Positions 1 through 9,545 of a stretch of 64,000 nt of DNA are shown one piece after another. How positions within the stretch are numbered: position 1 is the first letter of the stretch; every line of letters starts with the position of its first letter. The stretch is from positions 6,041,943-6,105,942 of the forward strand of contig NC_052514.1 of NCBI RefSeq assembly GCF_014356525.2, read 5' to 3'. The stretch is from Nilaparvata lugens (Eukaryota > Arthropoda > Insecta > Hemiptera > Delphacidae). Under the pieces are notes generated by a model. That model did no database searches and had not been told where the DNA came from. It saw only the letters and a list, made by a program, of their open reading frames with translations. The translations under genes and the position numbers were made by a program.

Positions 1-5
1 AACTG

Positions 6-35
6 TTGTTGCCCGAGGCCTGCCGAGGGCAACAA
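6..35. repeat. Short GC-rich hairpin at window start
   Basis: Arms TTGTTGCCC (6-14) and GGGCAACAA (27-35) are perfect inverted repeats around a GC-rich loop. It is followed by the near-palindrome CCCTGAGGG and an A-rich stretch. It could be the outer end of the recombinase-bearing element downstream or an unrelated repeat cut by the window edge. Confidence 0.4.
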
Positions 36-81
36 TTTCCCTGAGGGAGAAAAAGCACTTTAGTCACGTGATGCACATAAC

Positions 82-98
82 ATTTTTCCTCCACCTAC
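82..98. repeat. Left 17-bp inverted repeat flanking recombinase gene
   Basis: The 17-mer ATTTTTCCTCCACCTAC here is matched perfectly, in inverted orientation, at 2382-2398. The two sites bracket the tyrosine-recombinase gene at a spacing of 2.3 kb. Perfect 17-base inverted matches at this spacing are unlikely by chance, but whether they mark an element boundary is inference. Confidence 0.5.
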
Positions 99-349
99 AT
101 TGCAAAACGTACTACAAAAAATACCTTTCATAATATGATCCTTCGCTTCAACAAATTGTGTTCTAACATTTTTCTTGGGTATTTAATCTTCTCCAATTTA
201 TATATGCTTGACATTAGAAAAAAATGGTCCAGTGGTGAAAGGGTGTGCAGTCTATAGATTCACAATATTATTTGAAAAAAACAATGCTAAAAAGAACGAG
301 ATTTTTCCGAAATCAAAACGCACACTTCCAAGCACATTGTTTTTAATTT

Positions 350-428
350 CACTCTGTTTTTCACTTTTAGACACTGTTTTTCACTTTCACACTGTTTTCC
401 ACTTTTACACTGTTTTTCACTTTCACAC
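350..428. repeat. 18-bp minisatellite next to recombinase 3' end
   Basis: About four tandem copies of an 18-bp unit close to CACTGTTTTTCACTTTCA, the first copy longer by about four bases. It lies just downstream (on the gene's strand) of the recombinase stop codon and may be in its 3' UTR. Confidence 0.7.
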
Positions 429-445
429 TAAAACTTAATTCTATC

Positions 446-1588
446 CTAATTGCTACTGTAATAGTTGTTGACATTAATTGTACATTGGTGGCAGTTTTGA
501 AAAATTGTGTTTGGTGCTGATGACATTGCGGCTGAACTGGATTGTGGCTGCCTTGCCATCACTGTTGGCGAAGGAAGTTCTTCGTTGCTGGATAATACTG
601 GCATAGGTCTATTTGCAGTATGATCCAAATTAATATTTCGGTTACTATTCTGGTTTAAAATAGCATGTGCTGTTGCTATTTTATTACCCATCGATTCCTC
701 AATGTAGCCTTCGGCTACTGTGCTGCTCTTCCACCCACCATGTCTTTTCAGCTGAGTCATGGTCCCTCCAGCATTTATAAGAAGAGTAGCTGAAGTTCTG
801 AGTGCATGCCCTGTAAATAGATTTGGGTCGGGGAGGTTGAGAAGCTTTGCTATTTCCATTGGTATTTTACCTAAGGAATTTTTTCCCATTACTTGGTTGT
901 AGCATCTTCCATTTCTGTAACAAAGAAATACTCGAGGAGAATTTGTTGATTTTGGCCGTAAATTAAAATACTTTCGACAAAAATGTAAGAAGTCAATATC
1001 TTCAGATGCATTTACAATTGTGAATACACGTCCCTTATTTGTTTTTGAATCACTCACATTTACAATTAGGATGGAATCTTTGTCTTCAACGTCATTTACT
1101 GTAAGATTACATAGTTCAGCCGTTCGGCAAGCACCACTAATACCGAAAATCAAGGCTACCTTCTTCGCCAAGTACTTCTCATCTGGTGCATTTAACAAGA
1201 AGTTCTTCACCTCCTCTTTCGAAAAAGTTTTAGATTTCTTAGGACGATAACCCACATTTGCCTTTTTCAAAAACGCCCGCACTTTAGTATAGCCACTGAT
1301 ATCTATATCTTGTTTCACCTGAATCGTTGCTTTCAACATAGAATAGATGGACCATAGATAACTTGGCTTACATTTTGTTGACTCTTGCGATAGATAAACC
1401 AACAATACATTTTCTGAAATGTTTTCAATTTTGTTCTTATCACACCAATCCATGAATAAACCATAACGCTTATTGTATAAATGCTTCGACTTTTCGGGCA
1501 GCAAATTTGAAGTCACATTTTCAGCTTCAGTTTTAATGTTTGGCGGAGTTGATGAATAATAATTATCACTATCACTATCACTCGACAT
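446..1588 (-). CDS. Tyrosine recombinase (phage-integrase family), Crypton-like
   Basis: Uninterrupted 380-aa frame, ATG at 1588, TAG at 446. The C-terminal half carries the tyrosine-recombinase signature: first catalytic Arg in GACRTAELCNL (about residue 156), a Lys in SDSKTNKGR (about 186), the H-x-x-R box HALRTSATLL (about 263), a His/Trp in RHGGWKSS, and the nucleophilic Tyr in VAEGYIEES (about 296). The N-terminal third resembles a core-binding SAM-like domain. These enzymes cut and rejoin DNA through a 3'-phosphotyrosine bond. In animals they occur in Crypton transposons, DIRS-like retroelements and domesticated genes. No reverse transcriptase lies nearby, so a Crypton-type DNA transposon or a domesticated copy fits better than DIRS. 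The last ~80 residues (Ser/Gln/Asn-rich, ending in a Cys-Asn-rich tail) are low complexity. Unlike most other transposon frames here it has no frameshift or stop. Exact Crypton subgroup not determined. Confidence 0.85.
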   Translation of the reverse strand: MSSDSDSDNYYSSTPPNIKTEAENVTSNLLPEKSKHLYNKRYGLFMDWCDKNKIENISENVLLVYLSQESTKCKPSYLWSIYSMLKATIQVKQDIDISGYTKVRAFLKKANVGYRPKKSKTFSKEEVKNFLLNAPDEKYLAKKVALIFGISGACRTAELCNLTVNDVEDKDSILIVNVSDSKTNKGRVFTIVNASEDIDFLHFCRKYFNLRPKSTNSPRVFLCYRNGRCYNQVMGKNSLGKIPMEIAKLLNLPDPNLFTGHALRTSATLLINAGGTMTQLKRHGGWKSSTVAEGYIEESMGNKIATAHAILNQNSNRNINLDHTANRPMPVLSSNEELPSPTVMARQPQSSSAAMSSAPNTIFQNCHQCTINVNNYYSSN

Positions 1589-2381
1589 TTTGTAATATTT
1601 TTGAATAGAAACTCACAGAAATTACAAAATAACTCACTGCAAATGTCTACTAAACTGTTGCAACAATTGGCAACACTTCGACAACAATGCGTATAGAGGG
1701 CTGTTCAAATTCTGAACAGGTTCCCAGATGTTAGGCTATTCTTGCTAAAACTCTAGTAAAAATAAAAAATAAGGTTAGTTTTCATTTTATGATTATGATA
1801 GTCACTTAATTCATGATAATATTATAATAATATTTTCTCCAACAGTAGTTATTAAAGCAATTATAAGCTAAAATCTAAAACCTAAAAGCCGGTCGATTGG
1901 TTGGCACTGCTGATTGCGCTATCTATCGGCAGAAGTTGTAACAATTATCAGATGGTCAACCATCTAAAATGGCTGACTCCAGTTGGCGCGTTTCAGATTT
2001 GAATCACAGATGAAAAATATTTTTTGGCTGATATTTTGAATAGAACAAAATATGTATTAATTATTATCGTCTACGAATATTAAGTACCGTATGCACTATG
2101 CAATATCATATGAACTTAATATATTTCATGAGTTGATCAAATTTCTGGTTGAAGTATTGAATTCAGTTGACTCAATGACAGACACCTCTATTATGTTTCC
2201 TCATCAAAGCTTAGACCTTCTAACCTATTACAATGTAAATTTTTAAAATAGAGATGCTTCCAATGTTATTTAAATGGAGTCACTTTTACTCCCTAGGGAG
2301 TTTTTCTACTTTTTAGTACCGAGAGCGAAAAAGTGACACTTTAGTATTATGTTTCAGGGAGCAAAGTAAGTACTTTAGACA
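1589..2381. other. AT-rich upstream region of recombinase
   Basis: No coding segment seen. It presumably contains the recombinase promoter, but no clear TATA or initiator stands out. The 2270-2345 stretch has CTCCCTAGGGAG and a CACTTTAGT motif that recurs near position 48, hinting that both belong to one repeat family. Confidence 0.3.
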
Positions 2382-2398
2382 GTAGGTGGAGGAAAAAT
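2382..2398. repeat. Right 17-bp inverted repeat flanking recombinase gene
   Basis: Perfect reverse complement of 82-98. Together they may delimit a ~2.3-kb recombinase-bearing unit. No convincing direct target duplication was found outside it, which is compatible with Crypton integration but does not prove it. Confidence 0.5.
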
Positions 2399-2502
2399 TA
2401 GTTTCATCGCATGTCAAAACAATAGACAAAATTGATTGTTTCGAGCGCCATAGTGTGAATAAGATGCAACTTGGAAAGCAGTAGTCCTACTACTGTATTT
2501 TA

Positions 2503-3226
2503 CTGTTTACTATGGTGAAGAGAGTCAGCCACGCCGTACCGCGTCGACTGTTTCCCCTTCCACAGCGTCAACACGAATCGCAAATAAATAACAATATACT
2601 TAAATGGATTGGCGATGAATGTGACTACATTAATTATTTTTCTAATTTTCTTTAGATTATTTGCTTCGAAGTTAATAGGAGAAAACAAAAATCAAATCGA
2701 AAAACCCCTAAATTTTTACATATATATTACTTTATCAAGAAAACTGTTTGATTTATTGAGGAAATGAATACGTCTAATATTTTAGTCCATAATGTAACGA
2801 ATCGAATGACATATGATAGATTTTTTCCGATTAATGGTTACAGAGATAATTGATTTCCAGTTTGCTGTTTACTATGACTAAGAGAGTCAGCCGCGCCGTT
2901 CCGCGTCGACTGTCTCCCCTTCCACAGCATCAAATCGAATCGCAAATAAATAACAATATACATCAATGGATTTTCAATGACAGTGGCTACATTAATTATT
3001 TGTCTCATTTTCCTTTAAAACTACTTGCTTTGAAGTTAATCGAAGAAAACAAAAAAAATCAAATCGCGAACCCCCTAAATTTTTACATATATATTATTTT
3101 ATCAAGAAAACTGTTGATTTTATTGAAAAAATGAATTTGTCCAATATTGTAGTCCATAATATAACGAATCGAATGGCATATAATAGAACTGTTTCCGATC
3201 AATGGGTACAGAGATAATTGATTTCC
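2503..3226. repeat. Two tandem 362-bp copies
   Basis: Copy A is about 2503-2864 and copy B about 2865-3226; both open with CTGTTTACTATG and close with GATAATTGATTTCC. They diverge by point changes and small indels along the length. Both contain a possible peptide beginning K-R-V-S-x-A-V-P-R-R-L, open for ~90 codons in copy B but stopped early in copy A. I do not recognise it. Either a duplicated exon remnant or a non-coding duplication. Confidence 0.8.
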
Positions 3227-3885
3227 CGTGTTTACCTGCATTTTTCAAGTTTCAGGGTGTTGGGGCGGAAAACTCCAAGGGGATTTCTTGGGACTTTTGG
3301 GAGAATGACCCTCTGGGAGGGTTCTATCGATGGTGGGAAATTCAGCTTTTATTTAATTTTCGGATCGAAACTGCTTTTTTGGACCTTCATTGACTGGGCT
3401 AATGATACTATTCTTAGGCGTTCTATATTTGTATATGTTTGACTAAGTTCACGAATGTAAATAGGTGTATATTATTGACATAGTTTACATGTCAACCCTA
3501 CGACCATGACCAAGTCAGGTCCACTTTCTGACACAGTCAATCCAGATATCTGGTCATGACTAAGGAGAGAAGTATGAAGTAAGTAACATGTTCGTCATAC
3601 ATGATGTGTCATTTTTTATCAACGAGAGGCATGGAACAAACTTTTTTGAGGTCAGGGTTTTGTATCTTTGAATTTTTGTCGTTTATTTCTTATTCACTGT
3701 TGTATTTACAATCAGTAATTTTCCAGTAGTTTGTTCACTGTTCTTGATTGTTGGAAGCTGCAGTGAAACGGCTGTTTTCGTTCTCGTTGATTTCGTTTTC
3801 GCTCGTAGACATGTGCGTTCACACATACTCGACACACTTGTTAGTGGCCGACCTTACGATGAACGTAAGATTAATTTTTTTTTCT
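3227..3885. other. Unrecognised sequence between tandem pair and polypurine tract
   Basis: Short overlapping frames at 3202-3442 show no family motif. A locally inverted, AC/GT-rich stretch (3480-3570, around TGACCAAGTCAGG and TGGTCATGAC) is the only structure noticed. Confidence 0.3.
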
Positions 3886-4070
3886 TTTGAGAGAGAGAAG
3901 AAAGAGGAGGTAAGGAAGAAGAAGAAGAAGAATGAGGAGAAAATTAGAAAGAAGAAAGAGAAGGAGAGGTGAGTATGAGGAAGAGGAAATTGAGTTCTAT
4001 TTATGATGAGTATTCGGGAGGAGAGGGAATTGGTGAAGTAGTGGGGGAGGAATAAGTCGACGAGAAGAAG
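3886..4070. repeat. GA/GAA-rich polypurine tract
   Basis: Plus strand is almost entirely purine from GAGAGAGAAG through imperfect GAA repeats. Frames on both strands here (Lys/Glu-rich or Phe/Ser-rich) are by-products of the skewed composition. Confidence 0.8.
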
Positions 4071-4397
4071 TACATTCAAAAATATATTCTTCCACTAGCC
4101 TCTAAATATTATTATTCCCGTTTCCCATCTACCAAGTCCTTATAAACCAGTAAAATATTGTAAGTTGAGACCCACCTGGCGTACTGCCAATTATTGTGGA
4201 TCTCCTGGAATTTTGTGTGGGAGATATAACGAGCACTATTACCATAACTATAACCATGATAGGTTGGTCATAACCATATCCATAACCAAACCATAACCGT
4301 AAGACACCCTTATCGAAGTGATAGATAACGGAGGGTATTCTCGTGTGTCACCTCTCCTTACAAGATCACAGAAGATGATAACAAGTGTGCTCTACTC

Positions 4398-4572
4398 TCC
4401 TTCTTCTTCTTCTGTTTCTTCTTCTTCTTCTTCGATAACATAGGGGCTCTTCTCTCTTTCTTCCTCTTCTTCTTCTTCTTCTTCTTCTTCTTCTTCTTCT
4501 TCTTCTTCTTCTTCTTCTTCTTCTTCTTCTTCTTCTTCTTCTTCTTCTTCTTCTCCTACTCCATCTTCTCCT
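4398..4572. repeat. (CTT)n microsatellite
   Basis: Two CTT/TTC runs separated by a short non-repeat spacer; the second (about 4463-4553) is nearly pure. The opposite-strand poly-Glu frame is an artefact of the repeat. Confidence 0.95.
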
Positions 4573-5150
4573 TCTTCTCTTCCCTCCTCCATTGGCCTCA
4601 TGTAGCTAGTTACATAAAATATCAATAAAATAAAGAATTGTCGGGAATATCAATAAAAGACCATGAAGTTGTGTGAATTGCTTGCAATATTGATTTCTCG
4701 TGTTATTGGCCGATATACGAATATGTGATTCTTTACAGGGTTTTGATCTCCAAAGTCAAAATTGTACGAAAATTACCCTATTTTTTCTCTCCCTATCATT
4801 TCGATAATGTACTTATTGTATCAATCAATAAAGATTAAAGAATTGTTATTATCAACATCATAACAGAGGCAAGAAGGTATCAATTACGAGCCACTGTGAC
4901 AGCAAGTAATTCTATAAAATTGTTTTGAAGACTAAATTATCTAAGTCTTTATCATCTAAGTCTTGAAGACCAAATTATCTAAGTCTTTATCATCTTTTAA
5001 GACGCGAGTGTTTATCAAACTTCTAATAGATATCCTAGCAAGAAATACATTTCGATTGATTGGAATTAGTGATTTGTGGAATAAGGGTGAGATAATTGTC
5101 TCTCCATAGAAATACAGTATAACTATATCAATATCACTAACATGTAATAT
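4573..5150. other. AT-rich, no gene seen
   Basis: Contains a short direct repeat around 4940-4995 (CTAAGTCTT plus TATCAT words repeated) and nothing coding. Confidence 0.3.
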
Positions 5151-5151
5151 A

Positions 5152-5432
5152 AAATTATTATTATTATTATTATTATTGAACGAACATTCAAATTGAATGC
5201 TGTAATTCACCCTGAAGACTTCTGCCACTGCAAATATTGACAACAGGGTAAACATCTAGATGAAAATTCGATGAGCGCTACTATTTAAAAATTATTTGTC
5301 AGCCCGGGAATCGAACCCAGTACCTCTCAATTACCGGTCAGGAATGCTTACCCTTACACCAAACTGACAATCTCTGGATAGCAGTTCTCATTTTTTACGA
5401 AGCCATCGCGGCCAGCCAGTCTACAGATGGAA
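5152..5432 (-). mobile_element. SINE-like repeat with tRNA-like module, copy 1
   Basis: Read on the minus strand: a ~60-nt leader, a 73-nt tRNA-like module (5297-5369), a body containing GACAACAGGGTAAAC in plus sense, and an (AAT)n tail at 5152-5176. A second copy with the same order is at 28176-28432, and body-only copies lie at 47483-47775. Pol III box-like words are present in the module. The simple-repeat tail and dispersed copies fit a SINE; that tRNA-like sequence is not at the extreme 5' end is unusual. Confidence 0.75.
5297..5369 (-). other. tRNA-like module inside SINE (not a functional tRNA)
   Basis: 73 nt on the minus strand. Acceptor-like ends TGTCAG and CTGACA pair; a T-arm with stem CTGGG/CCCGG and loop TTCGATT is clear; a D-arm-like A box TGGTGTAAGGGTAAG precedes. 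The anticodon stem is poorly paired, so no isotype is assigned. The same module recurs degraded at ~28303-28375. Confidence 0.7.
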
Positions 5433-5523
5433 ATGACTGAGATATTGCAATAAATATGAATGGAAAAGACCAAGTCTACAGATGGAAATGACTGAGATAT
5501 TGCTATAAATATGAATGAAAAAG
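5419..5523. repeat. ~50-bp tandem duplication at SINE/foldback junction
   Basis: The block containing CAGATGGAAATGACTGAGAT is present twice (from about 5424 and 5475). Its core also occurs at 47228 and 47424 beside another SINE fragment, so it may belong to the SINE's outer part. Confidence 0.7.
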
Positions 5524-5800
5524 ACCAAGAAATTGTCAAAAACCACAGATTTATTGATACTTAGAAAGACCGGTTCCGGTTATTACACCATTGTCAATCT
5601 CTGATAAACTTATCAATACAAACCATTGTTCATCAGAGATTGACAATGGTGTAATAACCGGAACCGGTCTTTCTAAGTATAAGATAAACTTATCAATACA
5701 AACCATTGTTCATCAGAGATTGACAATGGTGTAATAACCGAAACCGGTCTTTCTAAGTATCAATAAATCTGTGGTTTTTGACAATTTCTTAGTCTTTTTC
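5513..5800. repeat. Foldback (palindromic) element, copy 1
   Basis: Arms of ~90 bp meet head to head; diagnostic words are CCGGTCTTTCTAAGTAT and its complement, and the ends carry GAAAAAGAC. The middle ~90-bp part is duplicated, giving three half-units. Relatives are at 41038-41281, 41369-41545 and 63450-63640. No coding capacity. Could form a stable hairpin RNA if transcribed. Confidence 0.85.
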
Positions 5801-6229
5801 ATTCAATATGAATAATTACCACAATATCAACTTCTCAACTACACAAAAAGCAATAAATATGAAATGATTCAGGGTCATTGAGTTGAACCACTTCACATAA
5901 TATTGTTACAGTATTTTCTAATTTCATTGTGTTTGTAACATTTTATCGTTGCTTCTGTATATTTATTCCACACCATGAAATTTTTCAATAATAGCAATGA
6001 AATGCTGTGTTGACACTTAAAATCGCCATTTCGTAACGGTTGTACGAACCGCTAAATGGGAGGAGCTTGGCTAGACCAATCCCAGACGTTCACCTTGATA
6101 GGTCACGGCTTCCACCAATAACGGAGCTCGGCCGTTAAATACTGCTACTCTCTACTCCAGTTTTAGTTATCCGAGATTGATAGTGGTGTATGAACTGAGA
6201 CCTATTTCTATTTTTAATTAATCTGATGT
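5801..6229. other. Unassigned AT-rich sequence
   Basis: Contains a GC-richer patch (6030-6150) with no frame of note, and at 6168-6210 a decayed GAGATTGATAGTGGTGTATG resembling the foldback family core. Confidence 0.3.
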
Positions 6230-6454
6230 TGATCTACATAGTATCCATAGATATACCTATGTTTCAACTCGATTTGCTTTTGTCTGTCTGTATGTAACAT
6301 GATTACGGCCAAACACGTTGATAGAATTCGATGAGATTTGGCAGGATTATTCCTTTTTCAACTGCGCGTCGATGTATACACAAGGTTTTTAGAAACTTTG
6401 CATTTTAAGGATATGAGGAGAAGAGGAATTCCTCCATACTATGATATCACTATA
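6230..6454 (+). repeat. Dispersed repeat B, left part, split by the mariner insertion
   Basis: The words ACAAGGTTTTTAGAAACTTTGC and flanks recur inverted at 26890-27260. The continuation of the same repeat (AGAATTATTCATxATxAATC, CAGCTGACAAGT) lies at ~8824-8885 right of the mariner, showing that the transposon interrupted an existing repeat. The element class is unknown. Confidence 0.65.
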
Positions 6455-6456
6455 TA

Positions 6457-6919
6457 CAGGGTGTTTCAGAAGTAGTGTCGAGAATTTTAGGGTATTGTAC
6501 CTGGATGCTAGGAGACTACAAATGTCATATTTGAAGTGTCCAAAACTCAGCGGTTATCCTTATAGCTGCCATTTTGTTTTTTTCACTTAAAAATTTTTAT
6601 CTCAAGAACGAAATGTTGTATTGATCTGAAATTTGGCATGAATATTTATGCTATAATGACTCAACTATAAAAAATAAAAAAAAAAATTTTCGTTGAAATT
6701 TTTCAAAATGGCGGCCATTTAAAATTTTTGATGGCGAATATCTCGAAAACCGTCCATTTTACAGAAAATTTACAAGAGACAAAAAAGTTAGCAAATTTTT
6801 TCACGATTCCAATGATACCTAATGTATCAAGATTGGTTGAAGAATAACAGAGAAATTAATTTTTTTCGTACTGCATGCATGACCACTTTTCACCATTTAA
6901 AGATCAATATTAATTTTTT
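6457..6919. repeat. Mariner left TIR
   Basis: Inverted match to about 8354-8816, ending near the words AAAGATCAATATTAATTTTT. The high arm identity suggests recent transposition or gene conversion. Confidence 0.9.
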
Positions 6920-7169
6920 AATCCCAGATGTATTTAAGATGAAGCTTTGAAACTCGGTATGGCTCCATATGGGCAAACAGATGATTTTACAATGGTTTTC
7001 AGATGATAATGTTTGTCTTGTAAAAGTATTGTTGTTTCATTAAAAGTAAAGAACCAGATGTAGTGCTTCCTATTTCTTAGTCTCACGTTTCCTAGGTCTT
7101 ATTTCTATCTTAAATTTCCAGTTTCAATATTTTCTTACGTTGCTTCTACACAAATATTTAATTATTGTA

Positions 7170-8244
7170 ATGGAATTTAGTTCGCTGGAGTACACCGATA
7201 TTCACTTCATGTATGGAGCAGCTCTTGGCAATGCGACCGAAGCAAGAAGAATGTATGCAGCTGCATTTCCAAACCGCCGTCTCCCTTCCGACAAGGTTCA
7301 CAAGAACTCACAATCGGCTGAGAGAAGTTGGTTCATTTGAACGGAACAGGGTAATTGCTGGTAGGCCTCGAGCAGTTCGAAATGTTGCTTTTGAAGAGGA
7401 AGTATTGCAGAAATTCGATTTCAATCCTAGAACGAGTACGAGAGCAGTTGCAAAGCAAATCAATTCAAGTGCTTCTTCTGTGTGGCGTGTACTAAACAAG
7501 GAAAGACTTCACCCCTTCCACTTTCAAAAAGTTCACTCATTGGTTGAACGCGACTATGAGCCAAGAGTAAACTGTGCCCGTTGGTTTCTTCAGCAAGACA
7601 TTATCCAACCAAATTTTCTAGAAAATGTGTTATTTACCGATGAGTCCAGCTTTACAAGAGAAGGAATCTTCAACTCTCGCAACAGTCACGTCTGGGCCTT
7701 AGACAATCCTCATGAGGTCAAAGTGCGTGGTTATCAGCATAGATTTTCGCTGAATGTTTGGACGGGTATCTTAGGTAATCGCGTGATTAGACCATACATT
7801 CTTCCTAATCGTCTGAATTCTCCCATGTACATTACTTTTTTAAGAGACATACTACCAGAACTTTTGGAAGATGTGCCTCTTGCAAACAGATATAATATTT
7901 GGTTTCAACATGATGGTGCCCCTGCTCATTTCGGAAATGTTGTTACGGACTTTCTGAACATGACCTATTGTCAGCGGTGGATTGGGCGGGGTGGACCAGT
8001 ACCGTGGCCCGCACGTTCACCTGACCTCAACCCTTTAGATTTTTTTTTCTGGGGCCATATGAAAGACCTTGTTTACAGCACGCCAGTAGAAAACGAAGAA
8101 GACCTTGTGGCAAGAGTGGTTGCTGCAGCAGATGCCATTCAAGATGATGAAAATGCTTTTATAGCAGTTCGACGGTCCATGATTGAAAGGTGCAGACTGT
8201 GTAATCAAGTTGAAGGACGGCATTTTGAGCAATTGCTGCATTAG
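7170..8244 (+). pseudogene. Mariner-type transposase (DUF4817 N-terminus), frameshifted
   Basis: The N-terminal ~43 residues (ATG at 7170, motif DIHFMYGAALGNATEARRMY, a DUF4817-type helix-turn-helix) are in one frame. The rest is in the frame of a 343-codon ORF ending at 8244, so a small indel near 7295-7302 separates them. The second part has a further HTH (TRAVAKQINSSASSVWRVL) and the catalytic triad: Asp in FTDESSF (residue 143 of the long frame), Asp in WFQHDGAPAHF (234), Asp in WPARSPDLNPLDFF (271), with 36 residues between the last two. All three acidic residues are kept. It cuts and pastes the flanking TIRs in the nucleus. Starting translation inside the long frame would remove the first HTH, so this copy is probably inactive unless the indel is an assembly error. 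Confidence 0.88.
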
Positions 8245-8353
8245 TATCAGTGAACCGATTTGAGTGAAATTAATATTTTTCATGTAAATAAAATTTGGAG
8301 GAAAGTTATTCTTGTATATTTCTGTAATAAGAACGGTTTTCATGAAATTATAA

Positions 8354-8816
8354 AAAAAATTAATATTGATCTTTAAATGGTGAAAAGTGGTCATGCATGC
8401 AGTACGAAAAAAATTAATTTCTCTGTTATTCTTCGACCAATCTTAATAAATTAGGTATCATTGGAATTGTGAAAAAATTTGCTAACTTTTTTGTCTCTTG
8501 TAAATTTTCTGTAAAATGGACGGTTTTCGAGATATTCGCCATCAAAAATTTTAAATGGCCGCCATTTTGAAAAATTTCAATGAAAAATTTTTTTTTTATT
8601 TTTTATAGTTGAGTCATTATAGCATAAATATTCATGCCAAATTTCAGATCAATACAACATTTCGTTCTTGAGATAAAAATTTTTAAGTGAAAAAAACAAA
8701 ATTGCAGCTATAAGGATAACCGCTGAGTTTTGGACACTTCAAATATGACATTTGTAGTCTCCTAGCATCCAGGTACAATACCCTAAAATTCTCGACACTA
8801 CTTCTGAAACACTCTG
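8354..8816. repeat. Mariner right TIR
   Basis: Reverse complement of the left TIR; ends ACTCTG before the TA target duplication. Confidence 0.9.
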
Positions 8817-8821
8817 TATAT

Positions 8822-8945
8822 CCTACCTTGGAGATAGGATCAATCAGACTATAGAATTATTCATAATCAATCAGCTGACAAGTTCATTGCATGCATTGCA
8901 TTACTCAGTCTTTACACATATGTCTGGCCGTGTCTATTTCTATAA
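8822..8945 (+). repeat. Dispersed repeat B, right part
   Basis: Continues the repeat interrupted at 6454; matches the inverted copy near 27020-27070 in the region of CAGCTGACAAGT. Confidence 0.55.
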
Positions 8946-9275
8946 GGTGAGGTTTCAATATTTTGTATGATGCGTGCCCATCAGTATCTATATTTTCCCT
9001 TTGGAAAAAAAAATTAATAGGTGATTGAATTAAAATGAAAATGATTGAATGAACTGAATAATGCCGAAGCAGTTATCGCCATTCTTTATTCTTTCTCTTT
9101 CTTTATTCTTTATTCTTTATTCTTTATTCATTCGTTATTCTTGATTGAAAAAAAATAATTTTGAAATAGTTGAGAAATATTTTTATAAGATAGAAAGATT
9201 ATCACGAAACTGGATAGCCTAAATCATCATATGAAACAAATTCGAACGTGATCTGAGTTTATTAACAGAAGTGAG
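8946..9275. repeat. AT-rich spacer with (TTCTTTA)n
   Basis: Imperfect TTCTTTA/ATTCTTT repeats at about 9083-9143; otherwise nothing recognisable. Confidence 0.6.
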
Positions 9276-9466
9276 TTTTTACTTTCCTTGGCCTATTACC
9301 ATAGGTCCATAGGTAAGGAAAGTATTGCTTTCCGAAAAAATTATTAAGGTACCCCGATTACTAAATTTCTATACGTTTCAAGGTCCCCTGAGTCCAAAAA
9401 AGTGGTATTTGGGTATTGGTCTAGATGTGTGTGTGTGTGTGTGTGGTGTGTGTGTGTGGTGTGTGT

Positions 9467-9545
<79 letters not shown>

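Larger units (their letters stand above)
6457..8816 (+). mobile_element. Tc1/mariner-superfamily transposon with ~460-bp TIRs
   Basis: 2.36 kb bounded by TA dinucleotides (6455-6456 and 8817-8818), the target duplication of this superfamily. Left and right ends, starting CAGGGTGTTTCAGAAG and CAGAGTGTTTCAGAAG, are inverted repeats extending to about 6919 and from about 8354, i.e. ~463 bp each with few differences. Such long TIRs are uncommon in mariner relatives. It contains one transposase gene. It landed inside repeat B. A TIR-only relative is at 15771-16270. Confidence 0.95.

Noticed and set aside
5297..5369. Functional tRNA gene
   Set aside because: Anticodon stem does not pair well, the module is embedded in a dispersed repeat with AAT tail, and a decayed copy exists at 28.3 kb.
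8035..8394. 119-codon minus-strand frame over the transposase end
   Set aside because: Antisense shadow of the mariner transposase and TIR.
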